Source: Marinilactibacillus psychrotolerans (lineage in GTDB: Bacteria; Bacillota; Bacilli; Lactobacillales; Carnobacteriaceae_A). Taken from it: DNA of 64,000 nucleotides. The position numbers and the translations under genes are program-made. Of this stretch, positions 1 to 7,959 are shown in pieces. The DNA lies in contig NZ_FMZD01000011.1 of the NCBI RefSeq assembly GCF_900101525.1, positions 1-64,000 of the forward strand. Direction: 5' to 3'. The notes below the pieces were generated by a model. It was not told the origin of the DNA and did not search any database. It worked only from the letters and a program-made list of their open reading frames with translations. Every line of letters starts with the position of its first letter. Positions within the stretch are counted from its first letter, which is position 1.

Positions 1-137
1 TGGCAACTGGAGGAGATTGGAGAGCTTCGGTACTCCAGGTTTTCCTGATTGTGTTAGGCGTTATAATATATCTACCATTCTTGAAAATCAGCGAACGAGT
101 ATTAATCAAACAGGCAGAATTGGAACAAGATCTGTAA
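1..137 (+). CDS. PTS EIIC, lactose/cellobiose family (3' end)
   Basis: Only the last 44 codons lie in the window; the frame is open from position 3 to a TAA at 135-137. The peptide begins ATGGDWRASVLQ and continues as a hydrophobic stretch ending in YLPFLKISE. A GDWRA motif followed by a last membrane helix and a short charged tail is the usual C-terminus of sugar permeases of the lactose/cellobiose PTS family (known for the family). The substrate cannot be judged from this fragment. No gene follows for more than 600 bases, so it is the last gene of its transcript. Confidence 0.72.
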   Translation, partial: ATGGDWRASVLQVFLIVLGVIIYLPFLKISERVLIKQAELEQDL

Positions 138-230
138 TAGAATTATGATTTAAGAAGAAAAACAATGAGTGTATTTATAATATTTAAAAATGAACTAGAA
201 CGAAATAGCCAACTCGATGATATACTGAAA

Positions 231-272
231 GTATAAGTATAAGTATAAGTATAAGTATAAGTATAAGTATAA
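231..272 (+). repeat. (GTATAA)7 hexamer microsatellite
   Basis: Seven perfect copies of GTATAA lie head to tail, followed by a truncated GTAA. The tract is non-coding, about 95 bases after the stop codon of the PTS permease. Each unit contains TATAAG, close to a sigma-A -10 hexamer, so copy number could alter spacing or promoter output; that is inference. Confidence 0.95.
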
Positions 273-477
273 GTAATGAATTAATTAGAATAGCCCTATA
301 AAACAAACTTGATCAGAACTATAAGTTTTTAACGAATAATATGATCAAATTATTTCTTGTTTGAATTCTAAACAAAAAAATACTATACCATTGATTTCTA
401 TAATTGTGAGTAATATTAATCGGGAATGTCTCTGAATTAAAGTTTTTATTGACTATAAAAAGAGTATAATCATCATC

Positions 478-520
478 AAAAAAGGAGAAAGCCAATGCGT
501 TAATGGCTTTCTCCTTTTTA
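478..520 (+). terminator. Rho-independent terminator
   Basis: A perfect 16-bp stem (479-494 with 504-519, arms AAAAAGGAGAAAGCCA and its complement) encloses a 9-base loop. The right arm ends in a T run. A-rich and T-rich ends on both sides would let it work in either direction. It most likely ends the transcript of the upstream PTS genes. Confidence 0.85.
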
Positions 521-665
521 AATTATATAGATACTACTTTTTTATTTGCTGATAATTTATTTAGGTTTCAGCTTATCGGTTTTCCTCTATATATAGTATG
601 AATTTATTCATTATCTACCTGAAAAGCTATAAGGTATCTCACTTTCAAAGAATGAATAATAGTAA

Positions 666-724
666 TGCAAGTTCAAAATTTTATCAGAATGGTTAATAAA
701 TTTTGAAAATGTCCTGAACTTGCA
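666..724. repeat. Long-range inverted repeat before the hypothetical gene at 795
   Basis: TGCAAGTTCA (666-675) is matched exactly by TGAACTTGCA (715-724), and the inner flanks (AAATTTTAT and ATAAATTTT) can extend the pairing. This could be a leader hairpin or a two-arm operator; nothing in the sequence decides between them. Confidence 0.6.
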
Positions 725-794
725 GACACACATTAGTATTAAACTTACTAAGTTTTTAAAGTATGATATAGAGTATAAATAGGGAGGGATAGAA

Positions 795-1172
795 ATGCTA
801 AGTCATAGAACGATCACAATCATCAACCTACCAAGAAAAGAGAGCGGCTCACTCAATACACTTATTAAAGATGGGGAGGAAGAGATCGACATAACGATAG
901 AAACTGAAGATAGCATAGAGAAAAAATATACTATAACAGAGGAAGATGAAAGAATTATAGAAGCGTTTTTGCTGAGTGATGAGACAGGTATGTCTAGTCG
1001 AAGCTTTCTTGAATTGACCAAATCCTTAGGGAATAATCAAATAAAGCTCCAAAATCATCCTCTAGTTCTGTTAAAGGTACTCATTCCTAATGAAACAAGT
1101 GAGTACGGAAGAATCAATAATTATAAGATGAACCAAGCTTTAAAAAGATATTTAAAAAACGCTAAAAAGTAA
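795..1172 (+). CDS. hypothetical protein, 125 aa
   Basis: I do not recognise this protein. The ATG follows a good ribosome binding site (AGGGAGGGATAGAA), which supports translation. The product is soluble and charged, with an acidic, isoleucine-rich first half and a basic C-terminus (ALKRYLKNAKK). No signal peptide, membrane segment or cysteine motif is visible. It stands 100 bases before the PRD regulator on the same strand. A link to PTS regulation is possible from position only. Confidence 0.6.
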   Translation: MLSHRTITIINLPRKESGSLNTLIKDGEEEIDITIETEDSIEKKYTITEEDERIIEAFLLSDETGMSSRSFLELTKSLGNNQIKLQNHPLVLLKVLIPNETSEYGRINNYKMNQALKRYLKNAKK

Positions 1173-1271
1173 GCGTTTACTAATGTCCTTATATTGAAGA
1201 CATGGTTTGGTATTTAATAAAAAATGATTTGGATATAGACTTTAATTAAGCTTAAAGAAGGAGGTGTAGAA

Positions 1272-2768
1272 ATGACGTCTAGAAGAAAGAATCAGATTAT
1301 ACAATTACTTCTTGATTCGGATCAATATATTCCTGCTCAAATATTAGCTGCAAAGTTAAAAGTTTCAGAAAAAACTATTTATCGTGATATTAAAGAGATT
1401 GAGACGATGATTCATTCAGATAAACCTCTAATTGAAAAGGTCAGTAGTAAAGGATATAGAATAAACTATTCAATATTTCTAAAAGAAAAGCACAAATTCT
1501 CTTTTATTGAATCTAATTCAATCTCAGAAGTAGATAGAAGAGATCAGATATTACTTGAACTACTCTATAAAACACCGAAACCAACATCTATTTCTAAATT
1601 GGCAGAAAAGTTCTATATTAGCAATTCTTCAATTGTAAATGATTTGAAATGTATAGAGAAAGAACTCAAAAAATATGAGTTAGTCTTAGAAAAAACTTCA
1701 AATGGTACTTTTATATCCGGTACCGAAAAGAACATTCGTAAGATGCTCGTTTCTATGACTCAAAGGTATTTACCTTTTGAGAGCAAGTGGATTTTAAAAC
1801 CGGAAAATGACAAGGTCAATGATGAAAATATCCATTTATTTTTGAAAAGGTTCTCTAATGAAGATATTCGTTTCATACAGAAAATAATGAATATTATAGA
1901 AAACAGGCTAGAATTTGATTTAGAGAATCCTTATTATATTAATCTTTTTTCGCATCTTTTGATTTTAATTAAACGAGTTAAAGAAGGAGCGTTCATAAAT
2001 GAAGACTCTTCTATTGAAAAAACTACCATTAATCTAGAAATGATGAAAATTGCTTTAGAGGTTATTCAGCAAATCGAAAAATATTTACAAGAAAAATTTA
2101 TTTTTAATGAGGTTGAATACATTTATATGTACCTTTGTTCTGCCGGTGGGCAAACTTATAGAGTCCAGAAAGATAATAAAAAAACTGAACAAACACTTGT
2201 TGGAAATATGGTTGATCAGTTGATTATATCTATAAAAAAGAAACTATCTATAGATCTAAGTAAAAATGCGGAACTGAGAAAACAGCTTATTCAACACTTT
2301 AATCCATTACTCAAAAGAGTGATGTATGAAGTTCAGGTCAGAAATAAGTTAGTAGAAGATATCGAAAATGAATTTGGAGATCTTTTTAAAAGTATAAAAA
2401 GCATCATGAAAGGAATTTGTTTAGAGTATCAACTTCCCAGAATCATTGATGATGAGATCGGATATATTGTGTTATATATTCAGAATGCTATTGAAAAGGA
2501 AGAGCAAAGTAAAAAGGTCTTGATTGTTTGTTCTACTGGAATTGGGACTTCCCACTTGTTAAAAACTAGAGTAGCAAAATTTTTTCCGAAATGGACAATA
2601 GTTGATGTAATTTCTGCAAAAGAAGTTAAAAAATACGAAAGCAACCATTCGATAGATATAGTGATCAGCACAGTTAAAATCGAAAGTTTAAAGTTCAAAA
2701 CAGTCATTGTTAGTTCGCTATTCAATGAGAAAGATAAAGAAGTAGTATTAAATGAGCTATCAAAATAA
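1272..2768 (+). CDS. PRD-containing transcriptional activator (ManR/MtlR type), EIIA domain absent
   Basis: 498 aa. Residues 1-60 form a DeoR-like winged helix (SEKTIYRDIKEIE), about 90-150 a second helix-turn-helix (Mga-like). Two PTS regulation domains follow (about 180-290 and 300-400), with conserved histidines in FSHLLILIKR and LIQHFNPLLKR. The C-terminus (about 410-498) is an EIIB-like domain with the cysteine loop CSTGIGTSHLL. In PRD2 the usual second His is a Tyr (GYIVLYIQ). Family members of this type often carry a fused EIIA; here the chain stops after EIIB and a separate EIIA gene follows 18 bases later. Such activators respond to PTS phosphorylation, so this one probably drives the PTS-aldolase operon downstream. 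The start has an AAGGAGGTG site. Confidence 0.88.
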   Translation: MTSRRKNQIIQLLLDSDQYIPAQILAAKLKVSEKTIYRDIKEIETMIHSDKPLIEKVSSKGYRINYSIFLKEKHKFSFIESNSISEVDRRDQILLELLYKTPKPTSISKLAEKFYISNSSIVNDLKCIEKELKKYELVLEKTSNGTFISGTEKNIRKMLVSMTQRYLPFESKWILKPENDKVNDENIHLFLKRFSNEDIRFIQKIMNIIENRLEFDLENPYYINLFSHLLILIKRVKEGAFINEDSSIEKTTINLEMMKIALEVIQQIEKYLQEKFIFNEVEYIYMYLCSAGGQTYRVQKDNKKTEQTLVGNMVDQLIISIKKKLSIDLSKNAELRKQLIQHFNPLLKRVMYEVQVRNKLVEDIENEFGDLFKSIKSIMKGICLEYQLPRIIDDEIGYIVLYIQNAIEKEEQSKKVLIVCSTGIGTSHLLKTRVAKFFPKWTIVDVISAKEVKKYESNHSIDIVISTVKIESLKFKTVIVSSLFNEKDKEVVLNELSK

Positions 2769-2786
2769 GGATAAGAGGTGGAGCAA

Positions 2787-3245
2787 ATGGACCTGTCAAA
2801 AATTGTAAAGGAAGAATTGGTTTCCTTAAATATGAACACGCATACAAAGCAGGAGATGCTAAGAGAATTATCAAATAAACTTTTCGAAAAGGGGTGTATA
2901 GAGGATGTGAATCATTTTATGAAAGATGTTTATCTAAGAGAGGAGGAAGGACAGACAGGGTTAGGGAATAGTATCGCTATTCCACACGGAAAGTCCAGTG
3001 CGGTATTAAAAACAAGTATAGCTATTGGAAAGTCACTGAATGACTTGGAATGGGAGAGTCTGGATGATCAACCGGTCAAATTAGTTATTCTATTTGCAGT
3101 AAAAGAAAGTGATAAGACGACAACCCACCTGAAGATGTTGTCTCAAGTAGCTGTAACACTAGCAGATGATGATGTTTTGAAAGGGCTGCTAGAAAGCGAA
3201 GAACCATATCAAATTGTTGATTTATTGACTAAACAATCTGTGTAG
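2787..3245 (+). CDS. PTS EIIA component, fructose/mannitol family
   Basis: 152 aa from ATG 2787, which sits about five bases after the AGGTGG site; a GTG at 2778 overlaps that site and is a less likely start. The phospho-acceptor histidine is in SIAIPHGKSS (His67), the standard EIIA-Fru signature. The protein accepts phosphate from HPr and passes it to the EIIB encoded next. It is a free-standing subunit, in line with the split EIIA-EIIB-EIIC order of this operon. It could also phosphorylate the upstream PRD regulator, which lacks its own EIIA. Confidence 0.9.
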   Translation: MDLSKIVKEELVSLNMNTHTKQEMLRELSNKLFEKGCIEDVNHFMKDVYLREEEGQTGLGNSIAIPHGKSSAVLKTSIAIGKSLNDLEWESLDDQPVKLVILFAVKESDKTTTHLKMLSQVAVTLADDDVLKGLLESEEPYQIVDLLTKQSV

Positions 3246-3257
3246 GAGGAATTTAAA

Positions 3258-3575
3258 ATGAAAATTGTAGGAGTAGCAGCATGTACAGCAGGAATCGCAC
3301 ATACCTATATTGCAAGAGAAAAACTGATGAAAGGAGCACAAGCGAGAGGACATGAAATTCATGTGGAAACACAGGGTACGATCGGAATTGAGAATAAGTT
3401 AACACAAGAACAGATTCAATCAGCTGACCTAGTTATACTAGCTGTCGATATTAAGATCGGAGGGGAAGAACGCTTTAAAAATAAAAAAATTGTTAGAGTA
3501 CCCACAGCAACAGTCATTAAAGCACCGGTTCAATTTATGGAGAAAGTAGAAAAAGAACTATCCGTGTCTAAATAA
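3258..3575 (+). CDS. PTS EIIB component, fructose family
   Basis: 105 aa. The N-terminal loop AACTAGIAHT carries the phosphorylated cysteine (Cys9), typical of fructose-specific EIIB (FruAB/LevE-unlike, FrvB-like single domain). The length matches a complete EIIB-Fru domain. A GGAGGAATTTAAA site precedes the ATG by the normal distance and the gene follows the EIIA by 12 bases. It hands phosphate to the sugar during transport through the neighbouring EIIC. Confidence 0.92.
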   Translation: MKIVGVAACTAGIAHTYIAREKLMKGAQARGHEIHVETQGTIGIENKLTQEQIQSADLVILAVDIKIGGEERFKNKKIVRVPTATVIKAPVQFMEKVEKELSVSK

Positions 3576-3597
3576 TATCAGGGGAGGTATTGTTCAA

Positions 3598-4695
3598 ATG
3601 GCAAAATCTAAAAATTTTACAGTAATCAAAAATCACATTCTTACAGGAATATCGTATATGTTGCCTTTAATTGTTGGTGCCGGGGTGTGTATGGCATTAG
3701 GACAAGTCATTGGCAGGTTGATTGGAGCAGAAACGTTAGAAATAGAAGGTTCATTACCATGGGTTCTCGTACAAATTGGAGCTTGGGGACTTGGGTTGAT
3801 TGTACCAGTAATTGCAGCAGCGATTGCTTATTCTATAGCAGATAAGCCAGGGATTGCACCAGGCGTTATAATTGGGTTTATTGCCAATCAAATAGAAGCT
3901 GGATTCATTGGGGGGATACTTGGCGGTTTCTTAGTAGGATATTTAGTACGAGCAATAATGAAATATATAAAAGTACCAAAGTCTTTACAAGGTTTAATGC
4001 CGGTTATGATTATTCCGTTGTTATCCATCACAATTAGTGGCTTGATTATGTATTTCGTTATTGGTGGACCAATTGCTTATTTGCAGAATAGCTTAATTGG
4101 ATTTTTGGAATCGATGCAAGGGGGTTCTCAATTCTTATTCGGGGGTATTTTAGGATCTATGGCGACTTTTGATTTTGGGGGTCCTGTAAATAAAACGATG
4201 TCTATGTTTGCCGATGGACTTTTAGTTGAAGGCGTATATGGGCCAGAAGCAGTTAAATTTGTGGGTTCAATCATTCCACCATTTGGAATTACAATTTCCT
4301 ACTTCTTAACAAAAAATAAATATACAAAATCAGAAAAAGAATCACTAAAGGCAGCGTTCCCTATGGGAATTGCAATGATTACAGAAGGGGTTATTCCAAT
4401 CGCTGCACGTGACTTAATAAAAGTAGTCGGATCCTGTGTGCTTGGTTCTTTTGTTGCTGGTGGTTTAATTATGACATGGGGAGTAGAAGCGCCAGTACCA
4501 CATGGAGGTTTATTCGTTGTTCCACTATTTACCAATCCATGGTTATTTATGGCAGCTCTTGGAATTGGATCTGTTATTACAGGGGTAACGCTTTCTTTAT
4601 GGAAGAAACAAGTAACAGAAGAAGATGAAGCATTTGATGAGATGGAAAGCAATTCAGTTGATGATGACGCCATTGTATTTACTGTTGAAGGATGA
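3598..4695 (+). CDS. PTS EIIC component, fructose family
   Basis: 365 aa with about nine to ten hydrophobic segments. Conserved features of fructose EIIC are visible: GISYMLPLIVGAG near the N-terminus, IADKPGIAPG around residue 82, and AFPMGIAMITEGVIPIAA about residue 255, which includes the glutamate-containing sugar-binding GE/ITEG motif. The start is backed by GGGGAGGT. The gene lies between the EIIB and the first aldolase with short spacings, so it is the permease of the same operon. The acidic C-terminal tail (EEDEAFDEMESNSVDDD) is unusual but probably only a cytoplasmic end. Confidence 0.93.
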   Translation: MAKSKNFTVIKNHILTGISYMLPLIVGAGVCMALGQVIGRLIGAETLEIEGSLPWVLVQIGAWGLGLIVPVIAAAIAYSIADKPGIAPGVIIGFIANQIEAGFIGGILGGFLVGYLVRAIMKYIKVPKSLQGLMPVMIIPLLSITISGLIMYFVIGGPIAYLQNSLIGFLESMQGGSQFLFGGILGSMATFDFGGPVNKTMSMFADGLLVEGVYGPEAVKFVGSIIPPFGITISYFLTKNKYTKSEKESLKAAFPMGIAMITEGVIPIAARDLIKVVGSCVLGSFVAGGLIMTWGVEAPVPHGGLFVVPLFTNPWLFMAALGIGSVITGVTLSLWKKQVTEEDEAFDEMESNSVDDDAIVFTVEG

Positions 4696-4701
4696 TGATA
4701 T

Positions 4702-5544
4702 ATGTTAGTGAATATGAAGCAATTAGTTGAACAATCCTATAAAGAAAAGTTTGGGGTATTAGCTATAAACTGTTTCAATTTAGAAACCATTCGAGCAACG
4801 ATTCAAGCTGCACAGGAGCAGGATTCTCCGATTATTGTAAATATGTACGAAGAACATCTGAAAAATAATATATCTCCGGAAATCGCTGGGAAAATAGTCA
4901 AAGAATTAGCGGAGGCAAGTCCTGTACCAATTGCTTTAAATTTAGATCATGGTAAAGATGAATCAATTATTCAGCGGTGTTTAGACTCTGGATTCACTTC
5001 TATTATGATAGATGCTTCAGACTATGATTTAGAAGAAAACATCGAAATTACAAAGAAAAATCATGAGAATGCAAAAAAATATAATGCTTGTGTAGAAGCC
5101 GAATTAGGTCACATGGGGGATGCTGATACGTATTCATTAGAAAACATTAGTGATTATACGACAAAGCTAGCAGACGTAAAAAGATTTGTTGAAGAAACTA
5201 GGGTTGACTGCCTAGCCATTAACGTCGGAACTGCTCACGGGTTGTATAGTGAAAAAGTAGAACCAACATTGGATTTTGAATTATTAAAAAAAATTAATGA
5301 GGAGGCAAGCATACCGCTTGTCTTACACGGAGGGAGTGGAGCAGGTCAGAAAAATCTAAGTGAAGCGATAAAATACGGGATTACAAAAATTAATGTAGGA
5401 GCAGCCATTTTCGCTGCTGGACGAGAAGCGATTGAAAGAACAGCTGAGAAAGACTTAAGCAAAGTAATGCTGCTAATGGAACAGGCATATAAACAAGAAA
5501 TTGTTAACTATATGGGTTGGGTAAATTCAAAAAACAAAGCATAG
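4702..5544 (+). CDS. class II fructose/tagatose-bisphosphate aldolase family protein (copy 1)
   Basis: 280 aa, the usual length for the family. The zinc and catalytic motif is LNLDHGKDE (Asp82, His83); further conserved sites are VEAELGHMGD, NVGTAHGLY and VLHGGSGAG, which bind zinc and the substrate phosphate. Starts six bases after the EIIC stop. Known family members cleave ketose 1,6-bisphosphates or ketose 1-phosphates into dihydroxyacetone phosphate and an aldehyde. The operon lacks a sugar-phosphate kinase, so cleavage of a PTS-made ketose 1-phosphate is plausible (inference). It is clearly divergent from the second aldolase encoded next. Confidence 0.88.
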   Translation: MLVNMKQLVEQSYKEKFGVLAINCFNLETIRATIQAAQEQDSPIIVNMYEEHLKNNISPEIAGKIVKELAEASPVPIALNLDHGKDESIIQRCLDSGFTSIMIDASDYDLEENIEITKKNHENAKKYNACVEAELGHMGDADTYSLENISDYTTKLADVKRFVEETRVDCLAINVGTAHGLYSEKVEPTLDFELLKKINEEASIPLVLHGGSGAGQKNLSEAIKYGITKINVGAAIFAAGREAIERTAEKDLSKVMLLMEQAYKQEIVNYMGWVNSKNKA

Positions 5545-5559
5545 AAAAGGGGAAATAGA

Positions 5560-6456
5560 ATGTTATTAAATATGAAAGAACTATTGAAAGTAGCGAAAGA
5601 AAACCGATTTGCGGTAGGTGCTTTTAACGTAGCGGATAGTAATTTTTTAAGAGCAGTAGTCGAAGAAGCGGAAGAGTCAAATTCGCCAGCAATTATAGCG
5701 ATTCATCCGGATGAGTTTGAATTTTTGACAGATGAGTTTTTCGCTTATGTCAGAGAAAGAGCTGGAAATAGTTCAACACCTTTTGTACTTCATCTAGACC
5801 ACGGTGCTTCATTAGATCAAGTGGTTAGAGCCATTCGTGCCGGCTTTACTTCTGTAATGATTGATGGATCACTTTTACCGTACGATGAGAATGTAGAAAA
5901 AACTAGAAAAGTAGTAGAGATTGCTCATATGGTTAATGTCTCAGTAGAGGGTGAATTAGGTACCATTGGGGATACAGGTACAACAGTAGAAGGTGGCGTT
6001 TCTGAAATTACCTATGTTGATCCTGAGGATGTAGAAGACTTTATTGCTAAAACGAATGTAGATACGTTAGCGGTAGCAGTAGGAACAGCTCATGGGATTT
6101 ACCCTAAAGATGTAAAACCAAAATTACAACTGGAATTGATTGAAGATATTGTCAACCGAGTAGATACACCATTAGTCCTTCATGGAGGATCCTCAAATCC
6201 GGATAAAGAAGTTGCCAGAGCAGTGAAAATCGGAATTCAAAAAGTGAACATTTCAAGTGATATGAAATTTGCTTTCTATAAGAAAGCAAGAGAAATTCTT
6301 TCTACAACAGAATTATGGGATCCTAATGCTATTTTCCCAGAATGTATTGATGCAGCTAGAGACGTTATTCGTTATAAAATGGACCTTTTCGAATCTACAA
6401 ATAAAGCAGGATTATATTCAGGGAGTGAGTCAAAATATCTTCTAGAGACAAAGTAA
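5560..6456 (+). CDS. class II ketose-bisphosphate aldolase (copy 2)
   Basis: 298 aa. Motifs: LHLDHGASLD (Asp80, His81), VEGELGTIGD, AVGTAHGIY, LHGGSSNPD, and KVNISSDMKFAF near the C-terminus, as in KbaY/FbaA-type zinc aldolases. It follows copy 1 by 15 bases with a GGGGAAATAG site. The long C-terminal extension containing ARDVIRYKMDLF is typical of tagatose/fructose-bisphosphate aldolases and missing from copy 1, so the two are probably not recent duplicates and may act on different stereoisomers. Confidence 0.9.
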   Translation: MLLNMKELLKVAKENRFAVGAFNVADSNFLRAVVEEAEESNSPAIIAIHPDEFEFLTDEFFAYVRERAGNSSTPFVLHLDHGASLDQVVRAIRAGFTSVMIDGSLLPYDENVEKTRKVVEIAHMVNVSVEGELGTIGDTGTTVEGGVSEITYVDPEDVEDFIAKTNVDTLAVAVGTAHGIYPKDVKPKLQLELIEDIVNRVDTPLVLHGGSSNPDKEVARAVKIGIQKVNISSDMKFAFYKKAREILSTTELWDPNAIFPECIDAARDVIRYKMDLFESTNKAGLYSGSESKYLLETK

Positions 6457-6473
6457 AAACAAAAGTTCTAGAA

Positions 6474-6956
6474 ATGCTTGACGCGAATAAAATTGTTTTA
6501 ACTCCAGAGGAAGAAGATAATATTGAAATAACTGACTTTGGTCTAGGAAATTTAGAGAATGAAGGATTACAAATTGTAGTTTATGAGAATAATGAGTATT
6601 ATTGTGCAAAAGAATTAGTATTGATGCCCAAACAAGTATGTTCAGAACATAAACATCCGCCTAGAGGAAACCAACCGGGAAAAATGGAAACTTTTAGATG
6701 TTTGTTTGGTCAGGTATGGCTCTTTGTAGAAGGAGAAATCCTAAATGAGACTAATAGATTTTTGAAGAATGTTGATTCGAATTACTTTAAAGCAGGAAAA
6801 AGTATTCATCTTTTACCTGGTGATCAATATACCATTCAACCGGATACTTTTCATTGGTTTGTAAGTGGTGAAAAAGGCGCAATAGTGAGTGAGTTTTCAA
6901 CGCCTAGTGATGATGCGACAGATATATTTAGAAATCCTAACATTATAAGAACGTAG
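6474..6956 (+). CDS. D-lyxose/D-mannose isomerase-like cupin (YdaE type)
   Basis: 160 aa from the first ATG. The cupin metal ligands are visible as EHKHPPRGNQPGKMETF (His59, His61, Glu72) and TFHWF (His127). The sequence pattern (IVLTPEEE, DFGLG, KELVLMP, ETFRC.FG) closely recalls Bacillus YdaE, a D-lyxose isomerase also active on D-mannose (family knowledge from memory). The frame is open upstream to 6429 and family members have about 15-20 residues before IVLT, so translation may begin upstream of this ATG, overlapping the aldolase gene (see finding). Last gene of the operon; a terminator follows. Confidence 0.8.
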   Translation: MLDANKIVLTPEEEDNIEITDFGLGNLENEGLQIVVYENNEYYCAKELVLMPKQVCSEHKHPPRGNQPGKMETFRCLFGQVWLFVEGEILNETNRFLKNVDSNYFKAGKSIHLLPGDQYTIQPDTFHWFVSGEKGAIVSEFSTPSDDATDIFRNPNIIRT

Positions 6957-6980
6957 TATAACAGATTAGGAGATAATTAT

Positions 6981-7027
6981 AGAAGGAGTCAAGCTGATTT
7001 ATCAGTTTGACTTCTTCTAATTTTTTA
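6981..7027 (+). terminator. Terminator of the PTS-aldolase operon
   Basis: AGAAGGAGTCAAGCTGA pairs with TCAGTTTGACTTCTTCT with two mismatches, loop TTTA, followed by a run of six T at 7021-7026. Confidence 0.8.
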
Positions 7028-7077
7028 ATATCTGGATTGTCAGTATAAGCTAGACAAACAGGTTCCATCAATGTAAC

Positions 7078-7620
7078 TCAAAATACTTCTAATGGCGTTT
7101 GATACTTCAATGATTTTTTAGGAATTCGATTGTGCTTGTCCACTACTGCAGATACGACATTCTGATTGATTTGATTAAAAACTATTTCTTTAGGTAAACC
7201 GTTTCTTCGCAGTAATCCATTAGACTGTTCATTCAAGGATCTTTGCGAAGGTGTCCCTAGATCTGCAAAATAAATGGCCACATCCTGTTGATTACTGATT
7301 GCCTTCCAGTTTGAGAACGCTTTACCGCGGTCGAGTGTAATGGACTTGAACATATATTTCAGAATAGAACTGAACCACTGATTCAGTGTTTTCTCGATAT
7401 CAAATGCTTTACGACCTTCTGGTTTTAAAGTAATGATGACTCTTGACAGCCTTTCAACTTAGGTAAACAGCGCACTTTTGTGATGAACTCCGACGATCGT
7501 ATCCCTTTCTAAGTGACCAAATTCTTCCTTCAATAAAGGATGATCCGTCTCTCTATCTTTAATTGTTCTTTTAAAAGCTGGGCTACCGCGGCGTTCTTTA
7601 TAACGGTTAGCTTTTCTTCT
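7078..7620 (-). pseudogene. IS30-family transposase, C-terminal remnant
   Basis: Read on the minus strand, the frame gives an RRGSPAFKRTIKDRE segment, EEFGHLERDTIVG, VERLSRVIITLKPEGR, FKSITLDRGKAFSNW and LNEQSNGLLRRNGLPKE, ending in YQTPLEVF. This is the catalytic part of IS30-type DDE transposases (two Asp and the Glu of LNEQSNG). An in-frame TAA lies at about 7458 where the family has a leucine (LFT*VERL). The N-terminal DNA-binding third is missing and replaced by a piece of an unrelated IS. The element is dead. Confidence 0.82.
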
Positions 7621-7905
7621 TTCATTAATTTTCTTGCGACTTTTTTAGACATAATAATCTTTCTATTTTTTAATTCACTATGAATCCGTCTATAGCCATA
7701 AATAGCTTGATTCTCTTTAAAAATTTCTATAACCAGAACCCGTAAATCTGAATAATTTCCTGATTATTTTAACTGATTTCTATGATAAAAGTAACTATTT
7801 TTGGTTACGTTTAAACTTTTAAGCAAAGCTTTCAGATAAATCATTAATCACCTTTGCTTTTTTCTTGTTCGATAGTTCTTTTGGATTGATGTCTATACCC
7901 TTAAC
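7605..7905 (-). pseudogene. IS3-family (IS150-like) transposase orfB fragment
   Basis: On the minus strand one frame reads LLKSLNVTKNSYFYHRNQLK, then a stop, then DLRVLVIEIFKENQ, IYGYRRIHSELK and KVARKLMKEEK. This is the start of IS3/IS150 OrfB (HTH_21 domain with the YGYRRIH motif). It breaks off near 7605-7620, where the IS30 remnant begins in another frame. The segment from 7855 to 7905 may be the tail of orfA (PKELSNKKKAKVIND). No terminal repeats are evident. Confidence 0.72.
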
Positions 7906-7959
7906 AAAGGGAAATTTTCCAGAAAGTAAAATCATTTATTATGAAGGTGGGACTAAATA

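Larger units (their letters stand above)
138..794. other. 657-bp intergenic region with repeat, hairpin terminator and inverted repeat
   Basis: No credible gene is seen. The stretch holds a hexamer microsatellite (231-272), a strong hairpin with a U tract (479-519) and a long-range inverted repeat (666-675 with 715-724) upstream of the next gene. The A/T content is higher than in the flanking genes. Confidence 0.6.

Noticed and set aside
7078..7353. Independent 91-aa gene on the minus strand
   Set aside because: It is only the C-terminal part of an IS30-type transposase cut off by a stop codon.
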